A DNA stretch of 13,814 nucleotides from an uncultured Sulfurovum sp. (GTDB taxonomy: Bacteria; Campylobacterota; Campylobacteria; Campylobacterales; Sulfurovaceae), in contig CALDBH010000054.1 in the NCBI GenBank assembly GCA_937938065.1, positions 1 through 13,814 on the forward strand. The letters run 5' to 3'. The translations under genes were made by a program, and so were the position numbers. Below the pieces are notes generated by a model. The model was not told the DNA's origin, searched no databases, and saw only the letters and a program-made list of their open reading frames with translations. Of the stretch, positions 1-6,826 are shown piece after piece; within the stretch, counting starts at the first letter, position 1; each line of letters begins with the position of its first letter.

Positions 1-581
1 GAGAGTGAAAATGATGCATCTTCTTGTGCGGTAGAATGAGAGATCGTATCATATTTTGTGAGCATGGCACCAAAGAGAAGGGTTAAAAATGCCATAGCAC
101 TTAAATAATAGAGCGCCTCATAAGGTGAGTCAAGTACTTTCCCCAACCATAGTGCGATGCCCACAAAACCAAGAGAACCCCAGAGACGTACTTTGCCATA
201 GCGGTGTTTTGGCAAGGAAGCTAAGGCTATGGTCTCAACATAAGGAAGAGAGATACCCATCGCTGCGCCAAAGAGAAGATTGGCTGCAAGATAGACCCAA
301 AAATCATTTACAGTGGCTAAAAAAAGCAAGGTACCTATAAAGGTAAAAAGCAAGGAGAGTTGATAGACTTTAGGGCTTAAAAAGAGAAAGTGTCTAAATA
401 CAAAAGGTAGTAAAAATCGCATGAAAGGGGCAGCTGCATAAAGGATACCTACCTCCAGAGGAGAATATCCAAGATCAAGTAATACTTTTGGCATGAAGAT
501 AACATAGACGCCCACAAGTGCAAAGTAAAAGAAGTAGTAAGCCCCTAAAAGTGGTGAAAATAGCGTGTTGTCTTGTTTCAT
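1..581 (-). CDS. MFS transporter, phenylpropionate-permease-like (C-terminus outside window)
   Basis: The minus strand is open from an ATG at 581-579 to the left edge, giving the first 193 residues of a very hydrophobic protein. I count about six membrane segments, near residues 14-31, 43-62, 75-90, 95-118, 137-154 and 159-177, which is the N-terminal half of a 12-helix major facilitator. Around residue 128 the stretch KHRYGKVRLWGSLGF resembles the loop between helices 4 and 5 of the HcaT/PPP (3-phenylpropionate permease) branch. A proton-driven inner-membrane transporter for a small organic solute is therefore the best call; the substrate cannot be read from the sequence. The start codon overlaps the TGA of the upstream RDD gene as ATGA, so the two are probably translationally coupled. 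No good Shine-Dalgarno is visible. The family call is fairly secure and the subfamily moderate. Confidence 0.85.
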   Translation of the reverse strand, partial: MKQDNTLFSPLLGAYYFFYFALVGVYVIFMPKVLLDLGYSPLEVGILYAAAPFMRFLLPFVFRHFLFLSPKVYQLSLLFTFIGTLLFLATVNDFWVYLAANLLFGAAMGISLPYVETIALASLPKHRYGKVRLWGSLGFVGIALWLGKVLDSPYEALYYLSAMAFLTLLFGAMLTKYDTISHSTAQEDASFSL

Positions 582-1063
582 TTTTTGTTTACAACAGCCG
601 TTGCAGAAAGGAGGTCGTGTAACGTCTTGTTGTCTTTTCGAAAAAACATCAGTGCCCAACCCAAAAGGGTAAAAAGTGAAAGGATCGCAGCCAGATTTCT
701 AAATATAATGACAAACAAAGAGGGTTTCTTTTTGGTGTTCTCATCAATAAGTGTAATGTTATAGGCACGATATCCAGGTGTTTGTCCTGTAAAATGCATA
801 AAGAGTGTCTGCACGATGACCAAGGGAAGAAGTATGTAGACCCAGCCTAATAACATATGTTCAGCAAAATCTTCCCGACCATCCATGACAAGATAAAAAA
901 CCACATACATGATAGGCATGAGAAGCATGAAAGCATCGGTCAAAAAAGCTTTTATTTTCAACCCTACTGAAGCATAATTATCAGTATCGGACACCGATTT
1001 TACTTTGGGTGTTTCTTCTTGGACTTTCCCCTGTTTGATATCTCTAAAACGTTGCTTTGCCAT
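578..1063 (-). CDS. RDD family membrane protein
   Basis: This is a small inner-membrane protein of 161 residues. A soluble lysine-rich N-terminus of about 30 residues is followed by three hydrophobic segments near 35-58, 66-90 and 113-138. The Asp of the first helix (KAFLTDAF), the FTGQTPGYRAYNI segment after helix 2, an Arg-Asn pair before helix 3 and the closing KDNKTLHDLLSATAVV stretch are typical of the RDD family. The usual first Arg appears to be Lys here. The role of RDD proteins is mostly unclear; some have been linked to ion transport. I chose the ATG at 1063 (MAKQRF) because it overlaps the upstream stop codon as TAATG. An in-frame ATG at 1075 would add four residues and lie deeper inside the upstream gene. 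It sits between an outer-membrane protein gene and an MFS gene on the same transcript. Confidence 0.88.
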   Translation of the reverse strand: MAKQRFRDIKQGKVQEETPKVKSVSDTDNYASVGLKIKAFLTDAFMLLMPIMYVVFYLVMDGREDFAEHMLLGWVYILLPLVIVQTLFMHFTGQTPGYRAYNITLIDENTKKKPSLFVIIFRNLAAILSLFTLLGWALMFFRKDNKTLHDLLSATAVVNKK

Positions 1064-1800
1064 TAAAAATCCCAAATAGCCGCGGCGTAAGGACCGGAGA
1101 AGCCCATGTCTGCATGGAAGCCGTCTACCAAGTCATCACTGTCGATATGAAATGATTTATATCCTGCTTCCAGTCCTATACCCATAAGCAAGGTATATCG
1201 GGCAGACAGTTCATAGTCATAGGCAGTCATATCCCAATAACTGATGGCATTGGCTTCAAGCTGGAAAGAGAGATCCGTGACAGGCATATTAAAACGGGCT
1301 TTTCCGTAAAGCAGTGGAGCCCAGATTGAAAAATCTGCACTGTCATATTCTCCAACTGCACTAACGCCCATATCGCCACTGAAGTATCTTAGGGTAAGTC
1401 CTGCATCCACTTCTACCCAGTTGTCAAGCACTTCATAATAGAGTGTCACATCTGTCATGTCAAGTGATAAGCTGCTATCTATATTCCCATTAATGTTTTC
1501 AATATCCCCCCATGAAAAGTCTTCTACGACACTGCTTCCATCATGTGACAGGGTAGTGTATCCTAACTTGATATTGGGGAGTAAAGGAAAAGGGTGTTCA
1601 AGATAGGCTTTCAAAAATATATCTTGCTCTTCAGTGAAACCAAATGTATCTTCAAGAGATGCATCACGGCTTCTGTAAGAAGCGCTACCGCTAGGGTCAT
1701 GATTGAAGAAACCAAGAGAGACTTCTCCTCCTATCATGTCAGCATGCAGTTGACCCAGTGTGAGAAGTGTGAAGAGAGCAAGTTTTTTAAGATGGAGCAT
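1063..1800 (-). CDS. TIGR04219-like outer membrane beta-barrel protein
   Basis: The 245-residue product begins with a signal peptide: MLHLKKL, then a hydrophobic core, with probable cleavage after GQLHA near residue 20. The mature part starts DMIGGEVSLGFF and alternates polar and hydrophobic residues in short strands with Asp/Ser/Gly-rich turns. It ends ...AAIWDF; a terminal Phe is the usual signal for outer-membrane insertion by the BAM complex. The whole resembles the TIGR04219 family of outer-membrane beta-barrel proteins, whose function is unknown. It begins one base after the gspF stop, so it is probably read from the same transcript. A role with the secretion system is possible but unproven. 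The barrel call is good; the family name rests on recognition without a search. Confidence 0.78.
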   Translation of the reverse strand: MLHLKKLALFTLLTLGQLHADMIGGEVSLGFFNHDPSGSASYRSRDASLEDTFGFTEEQDIFLKAYLEHPFPLLPNIKLGYTTLSHDGSSVVEDFSWGDIENINGNIDSSLSLDMTDVTLYYEVLDNWVEVDAGLTLRYFSGDMGVSAVGEYDSADFSIWAPLLYGKARFNMPVTDLSFQLEANAISYWDMTAYDYELSARYTLLMGIGLEAGYKSFHIDSDDLVDGFHADMGFSGPYAAAIWDF

Positions 1801-1801
1801 T

Positions 1802-3016
1802 CTATTGTAATCCTTGTGTCATAGTAAAGATAGGAAGAAGCATCGCTGAAACAATGACGCCCACAACCACACCGATAAAGAGCATCATAAATGGCTCCAG
1901 TAAACTTAAGAGCAGTTTGAGTTTGTCTTCATTCTCTTCGGCATAAAGTGTAGCAGTATTGTCCAGAATTTGTGCTACTTCACTGGACTCTTCCCCCAGG
2001 GCCAAAGATTGCATAAAGTTACGTTTTATTTTGACACCTTTTGACATTTGAAGCGCGTTAGAGAGTTTATTTCCTTCGAGCACCTTAACGGATGCTTTCT
2101 CAAACAGGTCGCTGAGGGCATGGTTTGCAAAAGTCGCTTTAGCAAGCTGCACAGCCTGTGCATAAGCAACACCTGAACTTAGCATCAGTGAGAGGATATA
2201 GGAAAACCTCCCGAGTTCATGGTTCTGTATCAGCGCACCTAAGACAGGTGTCTTCAGCAACAATGAATCGATAATACGATGAAAAGTATCTATTTTGGCA
2301 TACGAAACTTTAAATATGAGAATAACAAGCAGAATACTTATAATGATAGCAACATAGTGAGAGGTCAAAAAGTCACTTAAGCCAAGTACAAATTGAGTGA
2401 TAGGAGGAAGCTCTTGCCCTGTATCTTCAAAGATAGCTGTAATTTTTGGTACTACAAAAGCGATGAGAAAAGAGGTCATCCCTATGGCAACAGTGAAAAT
2501 GATTGCAGGGTATGTCATCGCCCCTTTCACTTGTTTTTTGACTTTGTTTTGTGCTGAGAAGAAGTTCCCCATATTGGTGAGAACTTCAACCATTTTCCCA
2601 CTCTGTCCTGCAACGTTGAGACTTTGGAGAAAAAAGTCTGGCAGGGCATAAACTTTTTGTGTATTGAGTGCATGGTAAAGAGACTTCCCTTCATCAATCA
2701 TAGTTTTAACGGAGTTCAGAAAAGAGACATATTTTTTTTCTCCCTCATGTTGGTTCTCGAGGAGTTTTATGGCAGTAAGTATGGTCATGCCAGAATTGAG
2801 GTAAGAAGAGAGCTCTTTGGAAAAAGTACTAAGAAGTTCCCCGGGCATTTGACGTTTTGAAAAGGCTTCAAGTGAAAACTCTTTGGTAGGGGTAAGTCCC
2901 TCGTGATAGATATTTTGAGCACGAAGTTTTTGTCCTGCTTCCTCTACGGAACTTGCCGTAACAGTACCTTTGACTTTTTTACCTGTTTTGTCAAAACCTT
3001 TGTACTTAAAAAGCAT
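1802..3016 (-). CDS. gspF: Type II secretion inner-membrane platform protein GspF
   Basis: GspF is the polytopic inner-membrane protein of the T2SS platform, which contacts the ATPase GspE and the pseudopilus base. The 404-residue length is normal. The N-terminus MLFKYKGFDKTGKKVKGTV is characteristic. Two homologous T2SSF cytoplasmic helical domains lie near residues 62-185 and 267-390, with FSKELSSYLNSGMTIL opening the first and FSYILSLMLSSGVAYAQAV opening the second. Membrane segments are near 168-190, 220-238 and 369-395, matching the three-helix topology of the family. Genes ahead of it encode pseudopilins, but a 102-bp gap with TATAAT-like boxes separates them, so it may have its own promoter. 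A ribosome site AAGGA at 3029-3033 is about 12 bases from the ATG, a rather long spacing. Family membership is secure; T2SS rather than type IV pilus is argued from the neighbours. Confidence 0.93.
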   Translation of the reverse strand: MLFKYKGFDKTGKKVKGTVTASSVEEAGQKLRAQNIYHEGLTPTKEFSLEAFSKRQMPGELLSTFSKELSSYLNSGMTILTAIKLLENQHEGEKKYVSFLNSVKTMIDEGKSLYHALNTQKVYALPDFFLQSLNVAGQSGKMVEVLTNMGNFFSAQNKVKKQVKGAMTYPAIIFTVAIGMTSFLIAFVVPKITAIFEDTGQELPPITQFVLGLSDFLTSHYVAIIISILLVILIFKVSYAKIDTFHRIIDSLLLKTPVLGALIQNHELGRFSYILSLMLSSGVAYAQAVQLAKATFANHALSDLFEKASVKVLEGNKLSNALQMSKGVKIKRNFMQSLALGEESSEVAQILDNTATLYAEENEDKLKLLLSLLEPFMMLFIGVVVGVIVSAMLLPIFTMTQGLQ

Positions 3017-3048
3017 CCGTGTTTATGTCCTTGCAGTAGATTATAAGT

Positions 3049-3054
3049 ATTATA
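3049..3054 (-). promoter_or_regulatory. Candidate -10 box upstream of gspF
   Basis: Read leftward, the 102-bp gap between the GspI-like gene and gspF contains TATAAT, with a 4/6-matching TTAGCA about 18 bases upstream at 3073-3078. A second TATAAT lies at 3040-3045. The box is 32 bases ahead of the gspF start. Sequence match only; the transcription start is not shown. Confidence 0.45.
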
Positions 3055-3118
3055 ACTTTTTTAGCTGTATCTTGCTAAACAGAGTCTCAAACGGGTCTTG
3101 TACTTGATTTACTGTTTA

Positions 3119-3532
3119 TCAAAAACCTTCCAAACGAAAATGAAAGTAGTAAGAGGAGTGTTTATCTTTTAGCATCACTTCATTGACGATGGCAGCAGGA
3201 CCACCTTGCTCTTGCACAGGGATGATTTTAATCTCTTCAGGGATAAATACATCCCTACTGCTTTTCTTTAAAATTTCACGACTCTCCTGCTCTTTGATCT
3301 TAAACAATCTTTCTAAAATTTCATAGGCTGTTTTATTGTCTTGATGATGTTGGAGAATATTACTGCTTAAATAGAGAGAATCCTGTAAAGCGCGTTTGTT
3401 TCTTTCGGAGATATAGACTATCTGTTCATGATTCTCTGTATGTATCTTAAGTACAGGGATAATGGCAAGAGAAATAATAATCACAGAGATAAGGATCTCA
3501 ATAATGGTAAAAGCAGGGCGTAACTGTTTCAA
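3119..3532 (-). CDS. Minor pseudopilin, GspI-like, TTG start
   Basis: This 137-residue product has a type IV prepilin leader of seven residues, cut before Phe in RPA/FTIIEIL. Glu at mature position 5 and a hydrophobic helix (LISVIIISLAIIPVL) follow. The -1 residue is Ala instead of Gly. The rest is a soluble head with a charged helical part near residues 40-90 and a short strand-rich end. Short length and position after G and H suggest GspI, a tip component of the pseudopilus, but the head is too divergent to separate I from J with certainty. The start is TTG at 3532-3530, since no ATG lies ahead of the hydrophobic helix in this frame. It overlaps the upstream TGA by four bases and has a GGAGAG site at 3538-3543. 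It should be processed by a prepilin peptidase encoded elsewhere. Confidence 0.82.
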   Translation of the reverse strand: MKQLRPAFTIIEILISVIIISLAIIPVLKIHTENHEQIVYISERNKRALQDSLYLSSNILQHHQDNKTAYEILERLFKIKEQESREILKKSSRDVFIPEEIKIIPVQEQGGPAAIVNEVMLKDKHSSYYFHFRLEGF

Positions 3533-4077
3533 TGGAACTCTCCACTGTCAGAGACTGAAATACTGTTTCTTAGCCAGTACTCTTTTGCCTCTTCAGGGGA
3601 AGAGAATGCTTGAGGTTCACCAAAAAAAGCAGGCAGAAAATAACTCCCTTGATCATTTTTTAAAATGATCTGGGTGGAACTTCCATTGTGGTAAAAATCC
3701 ATGATCAGACAGATCTTTTTATCTTGATATCTACCATATTCGATACGCTTGAGGGCATTGTATTTGTCAATAGTATAGGCTTGGATATTCTTCAGATCTA
3801 TGGGGCTTGTATACTCTTGAAACTCTGAGGATACATCAGGTCTGATGTAACAAGAACGGCACTGATTGATACAGAGCAGTGTGGCTTGTCCATTAAAGAG
3901 TTCTGAGGAGAGAATATTGGATTTAAGGTTAAGGGGAGTGAGTGCTTTTGGTTTTTTCTTGCCCATCTCTACCCCCTCAAATCCAAGGAAATAGACTATA
4001 GAGACAAGAAGTATAACAATAAGGAGTTCTATGAGAGAGAACCCTTTTCTTACTTCATATCTCTTGATATAGGACAT
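3529..4077 (-). CDS. Pseudopilin, GspH-like, cysteine-containing
   Basis: A 12-residue basic leader ends in RKG, before FSLIELLIVILLVSIVYFLGF. This is a canonical prepilin N-terminus with Gly at -1 and Glu at +5. The 182-residue length and position directly after gspG fit GspH, a minor pseudopilin near the filament tip. The head is unusual: Cys69, Cys73 and Cys76 form a C-x3-C-x2-C cluster (CINQCRSC) and Cys123 lies in KKICLIMDFY, so disulfides or metal binding are possible after export. The C-terminal part (SSPEEAKEYWLRNSISVSDSG) is polar. It begins nine bases after the gspG stop with no clear Shine-Dalgarno, so it may depend on coupled translation. The pseudopilin class is secure; assignment to H instead of another minor pseudopilin is moderate. 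Confidence 0.84.
   Translation of the reverse strand: MSYIKRYEVRKGFSLIELLIVILLVSIVYFLGFEGVEMGKKKPKALTPLNLKSNILSSELFNGQATLLCINQCRSCYIRPDVSSEFQEYTSPIDLKNIQAYTIDKYNALKRIEYGRYQDKKICLIMDFYHNGSSTQIILKNDQGSYFLPAFFGEPQAFSSPEEAKEYWLRNSISVSDSGEFH
3538..3543 (-). promoter_or_regulatory. Ribosome binding site deciding the TTG start
   Basis: GGAGAG on the minus strand ends five bases before the TTG at 3532. It lies inside the end of the upstream pseudopilin gene and supports TTG initiation where no ATG is available. Confidence 0.6.
3651..3670. repeat. Perfect inverted repeat, 9-bp arms, 2-bp centre
   Basis: GATCATTTT is followed by TT and then its exact reverse complement AAAATGATC. The repeat lies inside the GspH-like gene, where the minus strand encodes part of ILKNDQG. 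It could form an AT-rich hairpin in either strand's RNA. Coding constraint and AT-richness make chance origin possible. Confidence 0.7.
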
Positions 4078-4086
4078 AGAGAGTTC

Positions 4087-4518
4087 TTATTTGCTACATT
4101 CACTAAACAGGATATCTCTATTACTCTCTTCTCCACCCTCTTTTCTGTCCGCTGCGAAAGAAATGAGTTCAAACTCTGACCCTTTGTTGATATAGATAAA
4201 AGGTGTTTTCCATGAGTCTTTAGGCAGTTTTTTAAGGTAAGGTGTTGCACGGTAATTAGGGTATTTATCTGCATCTGGATTACTTAAAAGTGCTTCAAAC
4301 CCCTCTTCTGTGTCAGGGTAGTTCCCGTTGTCAAGTTTAAACATGTCAAGCCTTTTTCCTAAGTCGTTCATCTTTAAACATACTGTATCTCTTTTTGCTT
4401 CGTCTGCAGCGTCCATGAGTCCAGGAGCCACAACAGCAACAAGACCTCCGAGAATAACGATCACGATGAGTAATTCTATAAGAGAGAAACCGGCTCTAAG
4501 TGGTGTGTTTTGGTTCAT
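4087..4518 (-). CDS. gspG: Type II secretion major pseudopilin GspG
   Basis: GspG is the main subunit of the periplasmic pseudopilus. The 143-residue precursor has a ten-residue leader (MNQNTPLRAG) followed by FSLIELLIVIVILGGLVAVV, with Gly at -1 and Glu at +5. The family signature is clear after the helix: RLDMFKLDNGNYPDTEEGFEALL at about residues 56-78, then YLKKLPKDSWKTPFIY. The C-terminal AADRKEGGEESNRDI at about 122-136 matches the calcium-binding loop of GspG, usually close to GADGKEGG. Cys47 and Cys141 could pair. The ATG at 4518 is preceded by AAAGGAC six bases away. It heads the leftward operon, as expected for a subunit needed in large amount. This is the safest pseudopilin call in the window. 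Confidence 0.95.
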   Translation of the reverse strand: MNQNTPLRAGFSLIELLIVIVILGGLVAVVAPGLMDAADEAKRDTVCLKMNDLGKRLDMFKLDNGNYPDTEEGFEALLSNPDADKYPNYRATPYLKKLPKDSWKTPFIYINKGSEFELISFAADRKEGGEESNRDILFSECSK

Positions 4519-4541
4519 GTATGTCCTTTAGTTTGCTTTGG

Positions 4542-4547
4542 TATAAT
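4542..4547 (+). promoter_or_regulatory. Candidate -10 box for the rightward gspK operon
   Basis: A perfect TATAAT after a T-rich stretch (TTTAGTTTGCTTTGG) lies 44 bases ahead of the gspK start. It overlaps the leftward -10 candidate. No recognisable -35 is present at normal spacing. It would drive the whole K-to-J transcript. Confidence 0.5.
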
Positions 4548-4548
4548 A
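4543..4548 (-). promoter_or_regulatory. Candidate -10 box for the leftward gspG operon
   Basis: TATTAT on the minus strand lies 24 bases before the gspG start and overlaps the rightward TATAAT by five bases. No convincing -35 is seen, which is common in AT-rich Campylobacterota promoters. Assigned by position and motif only. Confidence 0.4.
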
Positions 4549-4591
4549 TTTTGATCTAGTTTTACAAATTTTACTTTAATCGAGCTTTTAG

Positions 4592-5515
4592 ATGGATAAA
4601 ACCCAGAGTACCGGAAACGTTGTAAAAAACAGACAAGGTTTTGCCCTTCTGATCACTTTGTCAGTTTTGTCTGTTATTATCGCATTGACCATGGTGCTTT
4701 TGAGTTATTTTGAGGAAGTCCAGCAGGATGCCGGCGATACAAAAGCACTCATACAAGCAGATGTATACTATACAAATATAACAAATATATTTCAGGGCTT
4801 TAAAAATAAAAAAGACCTTTTTGCTGTATTATACACTACGGCACTGCCATTGCAGACAGCAGATAGTAAATTTTCACTTGTTTTACAATGTGAACCTTTG
4901 CAGAAAGGTGTGAACATTAATTGGCTGGGATTGGGGAACGATAGCAAGAAATCAGCATTGTATACCGTAGCACAAGAGCTTTTTGAAGTGCTTGCACAGG
5001 ACTATAATATAGAAGATGCGGGAAGACTGCAAGAGATGCTGCTTGAAGAGATCGGAGGCACTTATAACTCTGTGCAAAAAGAGGAAAGCAGACTTCACCA
5101 AAAAAACGGTATTATATCTTATCAACAATTCGCGGAGGTCATAAGCCGTTACCAGTTTGAGATAGATGATCCTCAGATAGGGTCTGTCCCATGGAAAAAG
5201 TATTTTAGTTTTTCTCCTAAAGCAGATAAAATAGATGGAGAATATAGTTCACCCGAACTTATCTCTTATCTGTTTGGCATAGATATCTCAACAGTTGAAG
5301 AGTGGGCATCTTTTATAGACAAAGGCACACTGGAAGATTTTGTAACTCAAAATGGTGGAGATTACGCCCAAAGAAAAAATATTTTGGCGGGCGAAACATT
5401 TTTAGAAGCAACAGAGTGTTCCGTAAGGTATGCTGTGGCGGATGAGCAATATAGATTTAGCTTTGAATATATTCATGGGGAGGCAAAACATTTTGAATTT
5501 TTTGGGAAACAATAA
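4592..5515 (+). CDS. gspK: Type II secretion minor pseudopilin GspK-like
   Basis: This 307-residue protein has a 16-residue leader ending NRQG, followed by FALLITLSVLSVIIALTMVLLSYF. It is a prepilin-type N-terminus without Glu at +5 (Ile here), as is usual for GspK, which caps the pseudopilus tip. Length fits GspK (about 300-330) and far exceeds the other pseudopilins. The head contains VNINWLG near residue 110, similar to the NiN motif in GspK. Two helical stretches follow, LYTVAQELFEVLAQDYNIEDAG and ISTVEEWASFIDKG, compatible with its SAM-like domains. It opens the rightward operon. The ATG at 4592 is the only start ahead of the leader and has only a weak ribosome site. The pseudopilin class is strong and the K assignment good, though the head is divergent. 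Confidence 0.82.
   Translation: MDKTQSTGNVVKNRQGFALLITLSVLSVIIALTMVLLSYFEEVQQDAGDTKALIQADVYYTNITNIFQGFKNKKDLFAVLYTTALPLQTADSKFSLVLQCEPLQKGVNINWLGLGNDSKKSALYTVAQELFEVLAQDYNIEDAGRLQEMLLEEIGGTYNSVQKEESRLHQKNGIISYQQFAEVISRYQFEIDDPQIGSVPWKKYFSFSPKADKIDGEYSSPELISYLFGIDISTVEEWASFIDKGTLEDFVTQNGGDYAQRKNILAGETFLEATECSVRYAVADEQYRFSFEYIHGEAKHFEFFGKQ
5477..5483 (+). promoter_or_regulatory. Strong Shine-Dalgarno deciding a TTG start for the GspL-like gene
   Basis: GGGGAGG lies inside the end of gspK, nine bases before a TTG at 5493. Neither the ATG at 5475 nor the one at 5541 has a comparable site upstream. This favours TTG initiation. Confidence 0.6.
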
Positions 5516-6428
5516 AGAGTTACTTCTTGTATATCCTTCCATGAAGCACGTGACATTGTCGCAGAGTGTGAATGTGATGCTGCCTCCACAGTTTTATACC
5601 CTGAAAAAAGAAGTATTGCCTCTGAACTATGCCTATCAGGCTAAGAAAATTGCCCCATCCCTTTTTGATGGTTTACTTGAAGAAGGTAAACAGTATGAGT
5701 ATATGGTGTGGAAAGAGGGTGAGGAGTGGGTCTTTCTCGCGTATGATCTAGAAACGATCACGGAATTTCTAGAGAGCAAAGGCTTTGCTTTGGAAAATGT
5801 TTCTAAACTCTTTTTTGCTCAACAGTCAGTGGACCTTTTTGATAAACCGCTATGGTTGGGAGACAATGATGCATTGGTCTCTTTGGACCATATGGCAGTG
5901 GTCGTTCCAAGAGGAGCCTTAACACAAGATGAAGGCTCTTCTTTGGTCTTTGACAATAGCTTTACTCCTAAAAAAGGTGTTATGCTTCAAGGTGCTTATG
6001 GTTCTGTTCTTAGTATGAAAGAGGCTTCACTGCTTGCAGCTATTTTCACGCTTTTTGCTCTGATGTTTTTTGTTGAGGGGTGGCGCTATAGTGATAATGC
6101 TAAAGCAGGAGAAGCCCAGATGCAAGAACTGCTTGAAGCGTACCCCTCTTTACAGAGTAAATATACGAGAGACAGTATCGTTGCAAAATATAAAACGATC
6201 GATACAGTAGAACGAAAAAAGCGGGACATTATCAAAACGGTATCAGGATTGATCTTTAAAGGAGTTACACTGACTTCATTAGAGATAAATGATAAGAAGT
6301 ATCAAGTACAATTTACCTGTAAAGATGCCCAAGTGGCAAAGCGCGTTCAGGCATTAGCGAAAAAGAACAAACTCAATACTTCAATGATTGCAGGAAGCAA
6401 TGATTTAAAGATGGAAGGCACATTATGA
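5493..6428 (+). CDS. GspL-like T2SS inner-membrane protein, TTG start preferred
   Basis: The 311-residue product has a soluble N-terminal part of about 176 residues and a single membrane helix near 178-196 (ASLLAAIFTLFALMFFVEGW). A periplasmic part with a helical stalk and a small alpha/beta C-terminus (GVTLTSLEINDKKYQVQF) follows. This is the topology of GspL, which links the ATPase GspE through its cytoplasmic domain to GspM and GspF in the membrane. GspL usually has about 240 residues before the helix, so this N-terminal domain is reduced. I recognise it mainly by topology and position between K and M. Start choice: TTG at 5493 has a strong ribosome site. ATGs at 5430, 5475 and 5541 are in frame but poorly supported. 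The gene overlaps gspK by 23 bases and its TGA overlaps the next ATG. Confidence 0.68.
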   Translation: MNFLGNNKELLLVYPSMKHVTLSQSVNVMLPPQFYTLKKEVLPLNYAYQAKKIAPSLFDGLLEEGKQYEYMVWKEGEEWVFLAYDLETITEFLESKGFALENVSKLFFAQQSVDLFDKPLWLGDNDALVSLDHMAVVVPRGALTQDEGSSLVFDNSFTPKKGVMLQGAYGSVLSMKEASLLAAIFTLFALMFFVEGWRYSDNAKAGEAQMQELLEAYPSLQSKYTRDSIVAKYKTIDTVERKKRDIIKTVSGLIFKGVTLTSLEINDKKYQVQFTCKDAQVAKRVQALAKKNKLNTSMIAGSNDLKMEGTL

Positions 6429-6826
6429 TCTGGAAAAGATATCAAAATGAGCTCATTGCGCTTGTTGCTTTTGTGTTGCTGCTAGGTGCATATGGCTACA
6501 AAATGGCACAGGTTTCTTCACAGTCCGATACTATGGCTGGAGCAAAGCAATCCGTGGGAGAGATTAAAGAAGTGATTGCCCTTAAAAAGATATGGTCTGA
6601 TAAAAAGACCAGTCAAAAGGTAGACAAACTTCAGATGCTTGTCCCTGCTTCAAAGGTAAAATGGAGCAATAAAAGTAAAAAGGTAACGGCAAGCTATAAA
6701 AGTTTAACTGCAACAGAGTTAAATACCTTAGTCACAAAAATTTTAAATTTACCCGTAGAGATACAAAAGCTTAAGATTCAAAAAATAGCTTCATCTTATG
6801 ATGTGGAGTTCAAATGCAAATGGTAA
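6425..6826 (+). CDS. GspM-like T2SS inner-membrane protein
   Basis: This is a small bitopic protein of 133 residues. A short basic cytoplasmic end (MIWKRYQNE) leads into a membrane helix at about 10-28 (LIALVAFVLLLGAYGYKMA). A lysine-rich helical stalk and a C-terminal alpha/beta part (KVTASYKSLTATELNTLVTKIL ... VEIQKLKIQKI ... YDVEFKCKW) follow, with a beta-alpha-beta-beta pattern like the ferredoxin fold of GspM. GspM binds GspL in the inner membrane and helps position the pseudopilus. Typical GspM proteins have about 160-180 residues, so this one is short. The start ATG overlaps the GspL-like stop as ATGA. Identity rests on position, topology and fold pattern rather than on a conserved motif. 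Confidence 0.62.
   Translation: MIWKRYQNELIALVAFVLLLGAYGYKMAQVSSQSDTMAGAKQSVGEIKEVIALKKIWSDKKTSQKVDKLQMLVPASKVKWSNKSKKVTASYKSLTATELNTLVTKILNLPVEIQKLKIQKIASSYDVEFKCKW

Noticed and set aside
125..340. Plus-strand open frame of 71 codons at the left end
   Set aside because: It is antisense to the MFS transporter, whose membrane segments and family motif are clear.
1064..1075. Longer start for the RDD gene at 1075
   Set aside because: The start at 1063 forms the typical TAATG junction with the upstream stop; the longer one adds only four residues inside the upstream gene.
3061..3078. Possible terminator: TTAGC and GCTAA arms with an 8-base loop after the pseudopilin gene
   Set aside because: The stem is only five AT-rich pairs and is not followed by a T-run in the direction of the upstream gene.
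5430..5492. Upstream ATG starts (5430 and 5475) for the GspL-like gene
   Set aside because: Neither has a ribosome site, and the extra residues read as out-of-frame gspK. TTG 5493 is better placed but remains unproven.
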